Shown: positions 1-8,786, numbered from the stretch's first letter. The stretch is DNA of 64,000 nucleotides from Desulfosporosinus orientis DSM 765 (GCF_000235605.1 NC_016584.1:1848001-1912000), one strand, 5' to 3'. Notes: generated from the sequence alone by a model not told the origin. Numbers and translations are program-made.

Positions 1-159
1 TGGTTATTGTGAAGGAAAGTGAATCATGGTCAAGGCAGGGAAATGAGAATTCTGAAGGAAATAATAGTCCTTTGGAATTTTTTTTCGTTTAATCAGGCCA
101 GCTTCGGGCACCAGCCAAGTTTTCTGATATTAGGTATCTTGATTATGAGTATATCGATT

Positions 160-315
160 TCCCCTAGACACGAAATTAGCATAATGATAATCTCTAATTG
201 TGAGTAAAATCACACGCAAAAGGAGGTTTGAGGAGAAATATTAAAATTGAAGGCTGCGAGAGATTTGAGGTTTAATTTAGAAAGCTGCCGAAGAGGCTGC
301 TAAGAAATTTAATCG
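160..315 (+). promoter_or_regulatory. Shared leader element, copy 1
   Basis: First of four related leaders in the first 5 kb. It contains a 5' box (CTAGACAC followed by ATGATAATCT and TTGTGA), a small GTGA/TCAC hairpin, a purine-rich AGGAGG stretch and, at 281-315, the hairpin GCTGCC-gaaga-GGCTGC followed by TAAGAAATTTAATCG. The same order of parts occurs at 1371, 3630 and 4799. Its function is unknown. It could be a structured RNA leader, or a promoter plus protein-binding sites. The gene at 421 starts about 105 bases downstream. Confidence 0.45.
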
Positions 316-420
316 AAATTAGGTCAAGGTTGTTCAAGAAATCGTTAAAAAGCTTAAAGATTTCGTTGCCGAAATCTTCGTTAGGATGTGGCAGTACAAA
401 AATGAAAGGTGGGGTAAGTT

Positions 421-1053
421 TTGTCCTGCTTAACGATTAATGAATCATTCTCCAATGATGAAACTATGAAAAGAGAACTCGGAGACCGGAATTATCCAAT
501 ATGGCTGTTAATCAATCCCAAATACCCAGCGGTTCGTCATGATATATGGAGACCTATCCTGGATGAAATTCAAGACCGTGTTTTCAGAGAACTGCATACA
601 AGAATCGACGTCTCAAATATGTATATCCGAAGTGCAGTAGGCGAGGGTGGAATCGTCCCCAATACTTTGAACTGGTGGGGGAAAGAAGTTGCTCGAGAAA
701 TTGACTATTACAGAGAAATTGTTAACGAGCACAAACCTAAAATCCTCATTTCATTTGGAGCCTTTCCCTTTGAATTTGCAAGGCGGGTTTTTGAAATTAA
801 ACCGGAGAAGGGTCCTAAGGCATGGAGTACTGCAATTCTAAAAGAGGAATTTGACAAATCCATGGAAAACTTCAACATTAATCAGACTAACAGAATTCCG
901 CTGCTGCGCAGGGTTGTGGCAACTGATAGGCTGATAGAAAATAAGGATATTTTAATTCCAACAGATAGAGAAAATTATTTTCAATATGTTGGTTCGACGC
1001 TGGCGGAAAAGATTATCGAGAACAAGGATCACTTTGATATCTGGATAAGTTAA
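421..1053 (+). CDS. Conserved protein of unknown function, paralogue of 7313-7933
   Basis: The product is 210 residues, soluble, with no signal peptide or membrane segment. TTG at 421 is chosen because AAAGGTGGGG lies six bases upstream; an internal ATG at 466 (MKRELGDRNYP) has no ribosome site but aligns with the probable start of the paralogue at 7313. The two proteins share NYPIW near the start, NTLNWWG in the middle, a hydrophobic strand ending FGAF-FEF-RRVFEIKPEKGPKAWS, and a C-terminal Y-YVG. Layout of the NPK loop and the FGAF strand faintly recalls uracil-DNA-glycosylase folds, but this is a guess. I do not recognise the family. It follows leader copy 1. Confidence 0.75.
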   Translation: MSCLTINESFSNDETMKRELGDRNYPIWLLINPKYPAVRHDIWRPILDEIQDRVFRELHTRIDVSNMYIRSAVGEGGIVPNTLNWWGKEVAREIDYYREIVNEHKPKILISFGAFPFEFARRVFEIKPEKGPKAWSTAILKEEFDKSMENFNINQTNRIPLLRRVVATDRLIENKDILIPTDRENYFQYVGSTLAEKIIENKDHFDIWIS

Positions 1054-1370
1054 AGCTATCTAGACAAGCTAATTAGGTAAACTTGCTTCATTTGCTCCGA
1101 AGAGAAACAACTCTTCGGAGCAAATCTGCTTAAAATACTATGGCCAAATTGATATGGTGATAATATGCATAGCTAATTGACAGTGGTATTAACTGGGGAA
1201 GTAATTGATTCAAGTTATTAAGGCACAAAGAAATTAATCACTTTTTGGTGGAATTACAGGGGTTTATCATAAAGAACATAACTAAGGTAATAGATTTTCA
1301 TTATTAATAGGTTAGTATTTTAGTCGGTTTTATTCTCTCAATAGGATAAATTGATTAAGATGATCTTGAT

Positions 1371-1645
1371 TTGCTATAGACGTATGAGCTCTAGAATGTT
1401 ACTCTAGGTTTGTGAGGATAGTCACATTCCTTAATCCACTTAATCCCCAGTGAAAGGAGGAGTTAATTTATAGAGGATCAATAAAAGGATTTTTTAGAGC
1501 TTAAATTGAGGAAATTCCAGTTTAAGTTTTAGAGGGGGGAAACCATCTGAAGGATAACAGGAAGGATAAACCGGAGGATAATCATAGGGTTGAATTTTTT
1601 CAAATAAAAAAAGCAGCCTTGCAAGGCCGCTAAGAAATTTAATCG
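1371..1645 (+). promoter_or_regulatory. Shared leader element, copy 2
   Basis: It contains the box TTTGCTATAGAC, then AATGTTACTCT and TTTGTGAGG with a matching TCACA, purine-rich GGGGGGAAACC, and at 1610-1645 the hairpin GCAGCC-ttgcaa-GGCCGC followed by TAAGAAATTTAATCG. This copy is longer than the others, with about 240 bases between the 5' box and the 3' hairpin. It ends about 100 bases before the SLC13 transporter gene. The remaining 1054-1370 stretch shows no gene; it holds a CTCCGAAGAG/CTCTTCGGAG inverted repeat near 1095-1122 that probably terminates the gene at 421. Confidence 0.45.
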
Positions 1646-1748
1646 CAAGCTCATTATAACACAAAAAGAAAAAAATGTGAGAAGGATATAGAAATTTTTA
1701 TGTGATAATCAGAGCAGCACCTTGGAATATGAGAGAGGGGTGTATTAA

Positions 1749-3206
1749 ATGAATGGTCAAAACGCAAAACGAATTTTCTTTATTTGTTTAGGCGTATGTT
1801 TATTTTTGGTATTGTATTATGCACCACAGTTTAGTTCGGCTGTGGACCCGTCGGGCAAATCTTTTGAATTGAGTCAACAAGGCAAAGCTGCCATTGGTTT
1901 GTTTTTCCTGGCAAGTATCTGGTGGGTATTTGAAGTAACCCCTATCGGTGTTACCAGTTTAATGATTGGGGTTGTGCAGGCATTATTTTTAATTCGCCCG
2001 GCAAAAGAAGCTTTTCGGGATTTCATGGATCCCACAGTAATGTTCATTTTAGGATCACTTCTTGTGGGGTTAGCCTTTACAAAATCGGGAATTACCAAGA
2101 GAATTGCCTATAAAATGTTAGTCGTAGTAGGTGAAGATACCCGAAAAATTTTGTTAGGTGTATTTATCATTACGGCTTTGTTAACTCATATTATGGCTCA
2201 TACTGCTGTGGCAGCGACAATGTTCCCTATTTTAGTAACGATTTTGGCCTTGTATAACGGAGATAACCCTGAAGGAAAGCCTACTAAGTTTGGCAAGGCA
2301 TTGTTCATAGGTATGGCCTATACAGCCGGTGCAGGGAGTATCTGTACTTTGTTGGGAGGAGCCCGAAATCCGGCAGCAGTTGGCTTTTATACGGAATTCA
2401 CAGGCAAACAAATATCCTTTGTTGATTTCTCAGTTCACTTAGCGCCCTTCGGTTGGGCAAGTGTGTTTCTGATTTGGGCTCTGCTAATGATTATTTATAA
2501 GCCTGAAAAAGCAAAAATCGTTGGTTTGCGGGAAAAAGCAACTGCTGAGTATGCTAAGCTTGGTCCCATCAATTCAAAGGAAATTTTTGTAAGCTTCGTG
2601 GTAGCTTTTGCCCTGGCAATGCTGGTGCTGCAAGCTATAATTCCAGCCTTGAAGACGATGGATCGGTCAGTTCCTCTGTTGTTGGCCGGTGTACTCTTCT
2701 TTTTATCCAAAGTGTTGAGTGTCGAAGATCTTGAAAAGAGAATTCCCTGGAATATCGTCTTGCTCTTCTCCGGAGCGATGAGCATCGGTTTTTGTTTGTG
2801 GCAAACGGGAGCGGCTCAGTGGATCGCCATTAAATGGCTGTCCATGATCGCCGGTGCACATTGGTTAGTATTCCTGTTAGCAGTATGTTTCTTAGTATTG
2901 GTTATGACAAATTTCATTATGAATGTAGCGGCGATTGCCATTACCCTGCCGGTAGCGCTAGTAATGGCCCAGTATTTAGGGGTTAATCCGGAACTTGTTA
3001 TGTATGGAGCGGTAGCCATGGCGGGTATGCCTTTCTTGCTGCTCATCGGAGCTGCTCCTAATGCCATGGCTTATGAATCGAAACAATTTACAACCGGTGA
3101 ATTCTTTGTGAGCGGTATTCCGGCCAGCGCAGTCATTATGGGGGTGTTGGTAATCATGACCTTCACTTATTGGCCGGTGGTAGGCATGCCTGCTCTCCTT
3201 AGATAG
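1749..3206 (+). CDS. SLC13/DASS-family anion transporter
   Basis: A 485-residue inner-membrane carrier with about 12 hydrophobic segments. Members of this family move dicarboxylates, sulfate or related anions with sodium or protons; substrate cannot be read from the sequence. Two pseudo-repeats are visible: the first has a re-entrant region around TAGAGSICTLLGGARNP (residues ~195-211), the second has MNVAAIAITLPV (~390) and GAAPNAMAY near the end. Ribosome site GAGAGGGG precedes ATG 1749. It stands alone behind leader copy 2 and ends at a strong bidirectional terminator shared with the convergent small gene at 3305-3547. A second anion transporter (TauE type) nearby also has the leader, suggesting shared control. 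Confidence 0.88.
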   Translation: MNGQNAKRIFFICLGVCLFLVLYYAPQFSSAVDPSGKSFELSQQGKAAIGLFFLASIWWVFEVTPIGVTSLMIGVVQALFLIRPAKEAFRDFMDPTVMFILGSLLVGLAFTKSGITKRIAYKMLVVVGEDTRKILLGVFIITALLTHIMAHTAVAATMFPILVTILALYNGDNPEGKPTKFGKALFIGMAYTAGAGSICTLLGGARNPAAVGFYTEFTGKQISFVDFSVHLAPFGWASVFLIWALLMIIYKPEKAKIVGLREKATAEYAKLGPINSKEIFVSFVVAFALAMLVLQAIIPALKTMDRSVPLLLAGVLFFLSKVLSVEDLEKRIPWNIVLLFSGAMSIGFCLWQTGAAQWIAIKWLSMIAGAHWLVFLLAVCFLVLVMTNFIMNVAAIAITLPVALVMAQYLGVNPELVMYGAVAMAGMPFLLLIGAAPNAMAYESKQFTTGEFFVSGIPASAVIMGVLVIMTFTYWPVVGMPALLR

Positions 3207-3216
3207 TACTTCAATA

Positions 3217-3257
3217 TAAAATGATACGCTTGGATAGTATCCAAGCGTATCATTTTA
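3217..3257. terminator. Bidirectional terminator
   Basis: A perfect inverted repeat with 20-base arms around one central base (AAAATGATACGCTTGGATA on the left arm), A-rich on one side and T-rich on the other. It lies between the convergent genes 1749-3206 and 3305-3547 and can serve both. Confidence 0.85.
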
Positions 3258-3304
3258 TAGAAAGTTTCATCAAAAGCAGATTAAGTCCTCTGGTTAAATT
3301 AGAT

Positions 3305-3547
3305 TTAGAATTCTTGGCCTAAAAAAGATCCGCCCTGTTTTAACAGATAGGGGTCTCCGCCGTCGTTTAGAAACTGTTCGTAATGATGCATCCATTCATC
3401 GATTTCCGGGATATGGTCTTTTAAGGAACGGTTGCCAAGAATTTTATACTGCCAATACACTATTTGAGAGTTTGCCAGTTTGGATGAGGTACAGTATTTT
3501 TTTTCAAATCCTAAAAGATGTTCCAAAGATTCATTGATCTTGTTCAT
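3305..3547 (-). CDS. Small protein of unknown function
   Basis: An 80-residue soluble, acidic and aromatic-rich protein (MNKINESLEHLLGFEKKY start). It has no recognised domain. Support for being real: an AAGGAG ribosome site about nine bases before the ATG, and a perfect terminator immediately downstream that it shares with the SLC13 gene. It is divergent from the unit at 3832, whose promoter region (leader copy 3) starts right behind it. Function unknown. Confidence 0.6.
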   Translation of the reverse strand: MNKINESLEHLLGFEKKYCTSSKLANSQIVYWQYKILGNRSLKDHIPEIDEWMHHYEQFLNDGGDPYLLKQGGSFLGQEF

Positions 3548-3629
3548 GCCCTATACTCCTTACAGTGACATTACAGTTATTGTTCCCTAATAATTACCAT
3601 TATATAAAATGATTGTGGGTATTTCGATT

Positions 3630-3786
3630 TGCTATATACTAGATTTTCGGGAGATGTTAATCTTTACTTGTAAGTTATTTATAACCTACAAGGGGGGATT
3701 TCACAAAATCATAGCTGGTAATGATTGGTCCATCTCTATTTCACTGATGCAGAAGAGGTCTTTTAGACCGTTAAGAAATTGAATCG
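3630..3786 (+). promoter_or_regulatory. Shared leader element, copy 3
   Basis: The box TTTGCTATATAC is followed by GATGTTAATCTTTACTTGTAAG; CTTGTAAGTT can pair with AACCTACAAG to make a strong hairpin, followed by GGGGGG. The 3' hairpin is GGTC-tttta-GACC and is followed by TTAAGAAATTGAATCG. The stem sequence differs from the other copies while the TAAGAAATT tail is kept, which fits a structured RNA. Confidence 0.45.
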
Positions 3787-3831
3787 CTTGCCTTACACTC
3801 AATGTCTCGTCCATGTAAAGGAGGGTTAATG

Positions 3832-4296
3832 ATGAGGGAAAAATCGCGAAACTATGGGTTAAGGTGTACCAGAGGGAATTTTTTAAATGTTGTTCCGGTA
3901 TATCGATCCGAAAATGGTGCTAACTATATGTTCGAGCTCTATAATAATAGAGTTCGGGCCAGTCGTCCAGTTGCTGTTCTTAAAGCTTCAAGAGGGACAG
4001 TACTGGTAGATGGCAGGGTGAAAAGATCTTTCAGGGCTATTCTTGAGATCCGGTCCGATGTGCCCTTCAGTCAAGAAGAATTGAACCATTTACCGACAGA
4101 TGTTGCCACCTTGCTGATGAGGGAATTGGGAGGAAATCCTGCACAGGAAGAGTTTATTATAAAAATTACCTGTCCTATTCCCACCGATTCTTGCGACACC
4201 AGGGAAACAGTTATCTCCGAATCATGGATGAATGGTGTCATAAATCCTGATCAATACCAAATTTTTTCAGGCAGCACATTAATCATGTCAGGATAG
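3832..4296 (+). CDS. Protein of unknown function
   Basis: A 154-residue soluble protein, rich in beta-strand-like hydrophobic stretches (FLNVVPVYRS, YMFELYNNRVRA, AVLKASRGTVLVDG). Start ATG 3832 is six bases after AAGGAGGG; ATG 3829 is too close to the site and a longer form from 3802 has none. I do not recognise the family. It is the only gene after leader copy 3 and is followed by a terminator, so it is probably transcribed alone. Four cysteines (ITCPIPTDSC and others) are not arranged as an obvious metal site. Confidence 0.65.
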   Translation: MREKSRNYGLRCTRGNFLNVVPVYRSENGANYMFELYNNRVRASRPVAVLKASRGTVLVDGRVKRSFRAILEIRSDVPFSQEELNHLPTDVATLLMRELGGNPAQEEFIIKITCPIPTDSCDTRETVISESWMNGVINPDQYQIFSGSTLIMSG

Positions 4297-4347
4297 TCCT
4301 AATTATTATACTTCCACAACCTGGTTTTTAAAATAACCAACCATGAG

Positions 4348-4397
4348 AAAATACGCCTTGAAACGGCTTATTAGAGCCGGATCAAAGCGTATTTTTT
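4348..4397 (+). terminator. Rho-independent terminator
   Basis: AAAATACGC pairs with GCGTATTTT across an inner GGCT/AGCC hairpin and ends in a T run. It follows the gene at 3832-4296. Confidence 0.75.
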
Positions 4398-4798
4398 AAT
4401 ACTCTTGAAAACCTTTGGTCATCATCTCATGGTGGCGGGGATGTTTTTTTAAAAAAAAGCTATTGGCATTTTAAATTATTAGGACTCATCCCCAGTATTT
4501 AATAAATTTAGGTATGACTCATTTTCTCAGGTTATCTGGGACAAAAATTAACTTCCTATTAAAACTTCAGAACAACAAACCGGCACCGGACTCCTGGTCA
4601 TTTCGGCATGTTTTCCAATAAATTCTGCGCTAGAGTCCAGATTGAGTTGGTTTTTAAAAAATGCTTTAAATTTTTATAGTGAACAGGTTTCTTAAACGTC
4701 ACAAAGCTCTGTTTTCAACAAAAAAAAAGTGATTTTGGTATTCATATCCAATAAATAGAAGTTTGATATATGAAATACTGATTATAGAGATATGAATA

Positions 4799-4990
4799 TG
4801 CTATAGACACATTCGGAATGCAGTGATACTCTTTACTTGTGAAAATTAATTCTAGGCGAGGGGAGAGGAAACCAATGATATTTACATCTTAGCATCAAGA
4901 ATGTACGAAAAATCACAAACCAGTCCAAGAGTACGGCAGACCCATAAAAAAAGCAGCCAAAAAGGCCGCATAAGGAAATTGTTCAATGTC
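4799..4990 (+). promoter_or_regulatory. Shared leader element, copy 4
   Basis: GCTATAGACAC, then GTGATACTCTTTACTTGTGA, then GGGGAGAGGAAACC, then at 4950-4990 the hairpin GCAGCC-aaaaa-GGCCGC followed by TAAGGAAATTG. It precedes the TauE-type exporter gene by about 90 bases. The stretch 4398-4798 upstream shows no gene. Confidence 0.45.
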
Positions 4991-5081
4991 ATTATACCAT
5001 ATTTCCCTATCAGTGTGGATGGGTAACCTTGAATTATTAAGCAGATTGACAAGCGAATTTACGGAGGAGGGAAATCACACT

Positions 5082-6383
5082 ATGAAAAATTTGTACACTT
5101 CTCTTATGTACGCTGCTCGAGCACATGCTCAGTGGGAGATAGAGACTTCTCGAAATATTATCAAGAATCGTAAGAAGCTGTTAATACTCTTTATAATGGC
5201 TTTGCCTTTATTGATTCCGGCAATGGCTCATGCGGCATCAACACTGCCAAGCTTTGTTGGCGGTAAAGCCGCTTTCGGTCCATCCTTCTTTTCACCCACA
5301 ACATTTTACGGTTCAATTGCTGTTGGCGTTATTGCCGGCCTGATTACCGGCTGTATAGGAGCCGGGGGAGGTTTTGTCATTACCCCTGCCCTGATGAGTT
5401 TGGGAGTCAAAGGGATTCTGGCTGTTGGTACGGATATGTTTCATATCTTTGCCAAAGCGATTATGGGAACAACCCTGCACAAAAAAATGGGCAATGTGCA
5501 TATTGGCCTGGCGGTTGCTTTTCTAGTCGGTTCAGGATTAGGGGTAACCGGAGGCGGTATGATTAATCGTGCTTTGTATAATTTCAACCCTGTCATGAGC
5601 GATTTTGTTATAAGTTCTATTTACGTGGTATTGTTAGGATTCCTGGGGATCTTTGCCCTGAGTGAGTATCTGGGCATGAAGAAGCGATCCCAGAAAGACA
5701 GCGGTGACGCCCATGGCGGGCCGGAGAAAATGACGGCTCTTGGGGCTAAACTCCAATCCATTAATCTTGCTCCAATGATTAAATTTGATCAACACGTGGT
5801 TCCTGGAGGCAGAAAAATTTCAGGCTTCTTCGTAGCCATTTGCGGTTGTGTAACTGGGTTCCTGGCTTCCATTCTAGGTGTCGGCGGCGGTTTTGTAACC
5901 TTCCCCATGTTTGTATACGGGTTAGGAATTTCCACCGGTACCACAGTTGGAACAGATATTCTGCAAATTATCTTTACGGCGGGTTACGGTTCAATTGCCC
6001 AATATGCCATCTACGGCTATGTGTTTTACACCTTGGCAATGGGTATGCTCTTAGGTTCTCTGTTCGGAATTCAAATTGGGGCCATTACTACGAAAGTAGT
6101 CCCCGGGACACAAATTAAAGCTTTTTATGCCTTAGCAATACTGGCGGGCTTCGTCAACCGGCTCTTCGCCTTACCGGAAAAGCTTACCCAAATGGGTTAT
6201 TTAACCCTGAGCACCTCTGCAGCAGCCTTAATTACTAAAATTGGTGTCTGGCTATTCTTCGGTTTAGTTTCCATCTTTGCTTTCTGGATTATCAGTACCT
6301 TTATCAGGAATATTCCCAGACTTCGTGCGGAGGCTGCCGAGGATTATGATGTAAATATGGGTAAAGGTGGTGTTTCTCAATGA
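5082..6383 (+). CDS. TauE/SafE-family (sulfite/sulfonate exporter type) membrane protein
   Basis: A 433-residue membrane protein. ATG 5082 is chosen because GGAGGAGGG lies ten bases upstream; the 32 residues possible upstream of it have no ribosome site. After a charged N-terminal tail and one hydrophobic segment ending in AHAA (possible signal or anchor), two homologous halves each carry the family's glycine motif: GCIGAGGGFVITPAL (residues ~87-101) and ILGVGGGFVTFPMF (~265-278). The family exports sulfite, sulfoacetate or other organosulfur anions; the substrate here is unknown. Its stop overlaps the start of the next gene by four bases (ATGA), so the two are translationally coupled. Confidence 0.88.
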   Translation: MKNLYTSLMYAARAHAQWEIETSRNIIKNRKKLLILFIMALPLLIPAMAHAASTLPSFVGGKAAFGPSFFSPTTFYGSIAVGVIAGLITGCIGAGGGFVITPALMSLGVKGILAVGTDMFHIFAKAIMGTTLHKKMGNVHIGLAVAFLVGSGLGVTGGGMINRALYNFNPVMSDFVISSIYVVLLGFLGIFALSEYLGMKKRSQKDSGDAHGGPEKMTALGAKLQSINLAPMIKFDQHVVPGGRKISGFFVAICGCVTGFLASILGVGGGFVTFPMFVYGLGISTGTTVGTDILQIIFTAGYGSIAQYAIYGYVFYTLAMGMLLGSLFGIQIGAITTKVVPGTQIKAFYALAILAGFVNRLFALPEKLTQMGYLTLSTSAAALITKIGVWLFFGLVSIFAFWIISTFIRNIPRLRAEAAEDYDVNMGKGGVSQ

Positions 6384-7090
6384 GTGTTGTTAGACACAAA
6401 AAGACCTTCGCAATTGGTTTTATCATGCTCATAAGCTTTGCTCTTTGCTATATCGGCATGATGTCCCCAAACTTTGGCAACGGCAGGAACGGCTTGGAAT
6501 TCGCCGATGATACGTTTAACTCACTGTCTAAAGGATCTGCTTATTTCATAGGGGATGCCCAAAAAGTTGCTGATGGGCAGTTGGGAAATATCATTAACCT
6601 CAAGATTAAAGCTGCCTCTCCGGCTGAAGCTGAAAAGTGGGCTAAGTTATACAGTTCAGCGGGTGCTGAAGTGAATGTTAAAGAATCAGCCCTGACTATT
6701 AAGGGAGATTACGGTAAGATTCTTGGAGCAGTGGTGGCTGACAGTGATTTTATGTACCACAACGACAGTCAATCTTTGGAGCAAAAATATGGTTATGATG
6801 GCCGGGAAGCAACCTACAACTGGTATGCATCTTTAAAGAAAATGGACGCTGCCTTCAAATCGAATTCCCAGTTCCTCGAAGAATTCGATTTAGTCAAAGT
6901 TCAACAGAAGGCACTTGAACCGGCTTACAACTACTTTGGCGTGGAGATCAAAAAAGTCAGTGAAAATAAGTTAACTCTGGTCTTTCTCCTCAGCTTTTAC
7001 CTTCTATACACTGTTTGGTACGGTTTTGGTCTTTATTATCTCTTTGACGGCCTTGGCATTGTGGTCAATTCCAAAAAGAAGGCAGCCTGA
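6380..7090 (+). CDS. Membrane-anchored protein coupled to the TauE-type exporter
   Basis: A 236-residue protein with one hydrophobic segment near each end (residues ~10-28 and ~205-225) and a soluble domain of about 170 residues between. Topology suggests an extracytoplasmic domain held by two membrane anchors. ATG overlaps the exporter stop codon, so the pair is made together and probably works together as an accessory or sensor subunit. The domain is not recognised. A strong terminator follows at 7170. Confidence 0.75.
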   Translation: MSVVRHKKTFAIGFIMLISFALCYIGMMSPNFGNGRNGLEFADDTFNSLSKGSAYFIGDAQKVADGQLGNIINLKIKAASPAEAEKWAKLYSSAGAEVNVKESALTIKGDYGKILGAVVADSDFMYHNDSQSLEQKYGYDGREATYNWYASLKKMDAAFKSNSQFLEEFDLVKVQQKALEPAYNYFGVEIKKVSENKLTLVFLLSFYLLYTVWYGFGLYYLFDGLGIVVNSKKKAA

Positions 7091-7169
7091 ACGGCGTGAA
7101 GTTCCCAAAACTATAAATGTCAAAGAGAGCTATAAGAACCTCTTGTGCCTATAGGAATGCTAAGATTTT

Positions 7170-7227
7170 AACCTTTTGCTGCAACTAGTGGCACAACTTG
7201 GAGCTTCATTAGTTGCAGCAAAAGGTT
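7170..7227 (+). terminator. Strong hairpin terminator
   Basis: Two perfect 18-base arms (AACCTTTTGCTGCAACTA and its complement) around a 22-base loop, followed by TTCCTATTTG. It separates the exporter pair from the gene at 7313. It is long for a simple terminator and could also fold in DNA. Confidence 0.7.
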
Positions 7228-7312
7228 TCCTATTTGTCCTTACAAATATTAAATTGTGCCAATGAAATTAGTTTATAGCCAAGGGATTATTCTTAATAAG
7301 GGGTTGGGTAGG

Positions 7313-7933
7313 ATGAAGAGAGAGTCGGGAGAAAAAAATTATCCTATTTGGGTGGTTATGAATCCAAAACATCCAATTAGTCACGAGAACTGGACCCCTA
7401 TATTAGATGAAATTCAAGATAGAGTATATCGGGAAATGAACACTCGGATCGAGACGGCTAATATCTACTTTAGAAATGCTGTTAGTGAAAGCAGGCTTGT
7501 TCCTAACACATTGAACTGGTGGGGTCCTGAAGTAGCCAAAGAAATAGAATTGTTCAAAAAGATAGCCTTTGAAAATAAGCCTAAAATGATCTTTTCATTA
7601 GGAGCTTTTGCCTTTGAATTTTTAAGACGCGTCTTTGAAATAAAACCTGAAAAGGGGCCTAAAGCTTGGAGTAATTCAAACTTAGGCGATGAGTTTGAAC
7701 GAGCTATTGAAAACTTCGATATCAATAAAGCCAATATTATTCCTCTACTGCATAGAGTTGGAGCCAATTCAAGTTTTATTGAGGGTCATAATTATTTCGG
7801 CAGGAAATCCGGCGAGAATTATTACACCTATGTAGGTGCAAAACTGGCAGAGATCATTATTCAGCATAAGGATTATCTAAGTATTTGGATTGATAATTCC
7901 GGTTCTCTGAATAACAGCGGTATCTCACCTTAG
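7313..7933 (+). CDS. Conserved protein of unknown function, paralogue of 421-1053
   Basis: 206 residues from ATG 7313, which follows the purine-rich TAAGGGGTTGGGTAGG; GTG 7256 would add 19 residues but has no ribosome site. It aligns with the protein at 421 over almost the whole length, sharing NYPIW, NPK-P, LDEIQDRV-RE, NTLNWWG, FGAF-FEF-RRVFEIKPEKGPKAWS and IPLL-R. Divergence is highest in the C-terminal third. Unlike its paralogue it does not follow the shared leader; instead it is 25 bases upstream of a universal stress protein gene and probably co-transcribed with it. Function unknown. Confidence 0.75.
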   Translation: MKRESGEKNYPIWVVMNPKHPISHENWTPILDEIQDRVYREMNTRIETANIYFRNAVSESRLVPNTLNWWGPEVAKEIELFKKIAFENKPKMIFSLGAFAFEFLRRVFEIKPEKGPKAWSNSNLGDEFERAIENFDINKANIIPLLHRVGANSSFIEGHNYFGRKSGENYYTYVGAKLAEIIIQHKDYLSIWIDNSGSLNNSGISP

Positions 7934-7958
7934 GGTAAGATAGGGGGATTTAATCATT

Positions 7959-8531
7959 ATGAATGAAGGTAAGTTTAAAGTGCTCCTTTATTTTGATGAC
8001 TCACTGCCGGGCTTTTTTGCGGCAGTTCATACGGCGGCAATCTTGAAAAATATGCCCAATATGCATTTAACAGTAGTGCAGGTTCAGGAGGGCTGCGAAG
8101 ATTCTGCGATTACAGAATTCACTTGGCTTGATACCAAAGATCTCGTCAATTGGGCCATTGCCAGAAGCAGCGGGAAAGGTGCTGAGGGATACTGGCCATT
8201 AAGCACTGAATCAGAATGGCTGAAACGGGTTTCTGAGCGGTCTCATACTTCTCTTAAAAATGAATATTGTGAGATATTAGCCCGGACCAACGAAATATTT
8301 CGGGAAAGAGCCCATGATGTCAGTCATCTGGTGATCTATGGCAATCCGGGAATTTCCAACACCCTGGAAGCTCTTAACCAATACGCCGCAAAGCATGCCT
8401 ATAATTTAATAATTATGGGTACCCGGGGATTTAATACTCTCAAAGTGTTATTTTTCGGATGTTTGGCCGGGTGTTCTCCGGTGCCTATGACGCTGGTCAG
8501 GAAGCTTCCTCAGGGATTAATGAAGCATTAG
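7959..8531 (+). CDS. Universal stress protein (UspA) family, altered nucleotide loop
   Basis: A 190-residue protein of the UspA alpha/beta fold: an N-terminal KVLLYFDDS strand and a C-terminal LIIMGTRGF strand. ATP-binding members carry G-2x-G-9x-G-(S/T); here the motif reads GTRG, nine residues, then GC, and the following segment is about four residues shorter than in the neighbour at 9021 (GCLAGCSPVPM against GSLAHNVLNKSDIPVM). ATP binding may therefore be lost. The protein also has an insertion between the two halves compared with short Usp proteins. Ribosome site TAGGGGGA precedes the ATG. It follows 7313 closely. Confidence 0.8.
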   Translation: MNEGKFKVLLYFDDSLPGFFAAVHTAAILKNMPNMHLTVVQVQEGCEDSAITEFTWLDTKDLVNWAIARSSGKGAEGYWPLSTESEWLKRVSERSHTSLKNEYCEILARTNEIFRERAHDVSHLVIYGNPGISNTLEALNQYAAKHAYNLIIMGTRGFNTLKVLFFGCLAGCSPVPMTLVRKLPQGLMKH

Positions 8532-8550
8532 CAAATGATGAAAAGGGGCT

Positions 8551-8786
8551 GTGTCCTAGGTCGGGCAGTTTCGCCACATCCGCAAACCGCAGCATTCCGA
8601 GGCTCGCCCCCTCGCGGCTGCGGGAGCGAAGCCAAACCTCCGGGCAGTACCTGATGTTAACCATGGCTTCGCATTCCCCGCAGCCGCTTGTGGGCTTAAC
8701 CGCCTCTCCATGCAATGGGTTTGCTCCTGTGGACGAAGCTGCCCTGGCTTTCGGGTCTACGGGTTTCTTTAGAATGTTTTTGGGTT
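8551..8786 (+). repeat. GC-rich intergenic repeat, copy 1
   Basis: About 235 bases that closely match 13415-13648: shared blocks include GCATTCCGAGGCTCGCCC, TACCTGATGTTAACC, CCGCCTCTCCATGCAATGGG and GCCCTGGCTTTCGGGTCTAC. Both copies begin about 10-20 bases after a stop codon, in the same orientation as the gene upstream. Any reading frame through it is broken between the two copies, so it is not coding. The rest of 8532-9020 shows no gene. Confidence 0.8.

Noticed and set aside
19-207. 62-codon open frame at the left edge
   Set aside because: No ribosome site and no family likeness; its end runs into the conserved part of leader copy 1.
281-418. Possible small protein (KAAEEAAKKFNR... then VKVVQEIVKKLKDF...) in leader copy 1 interrupted by TAG, perhaps read as pyrrolysine
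   Set aside because: A second TAG and a TGA stand directly upstream in the same frame, there is no start codon, and the other leader copies do not keep the frame.
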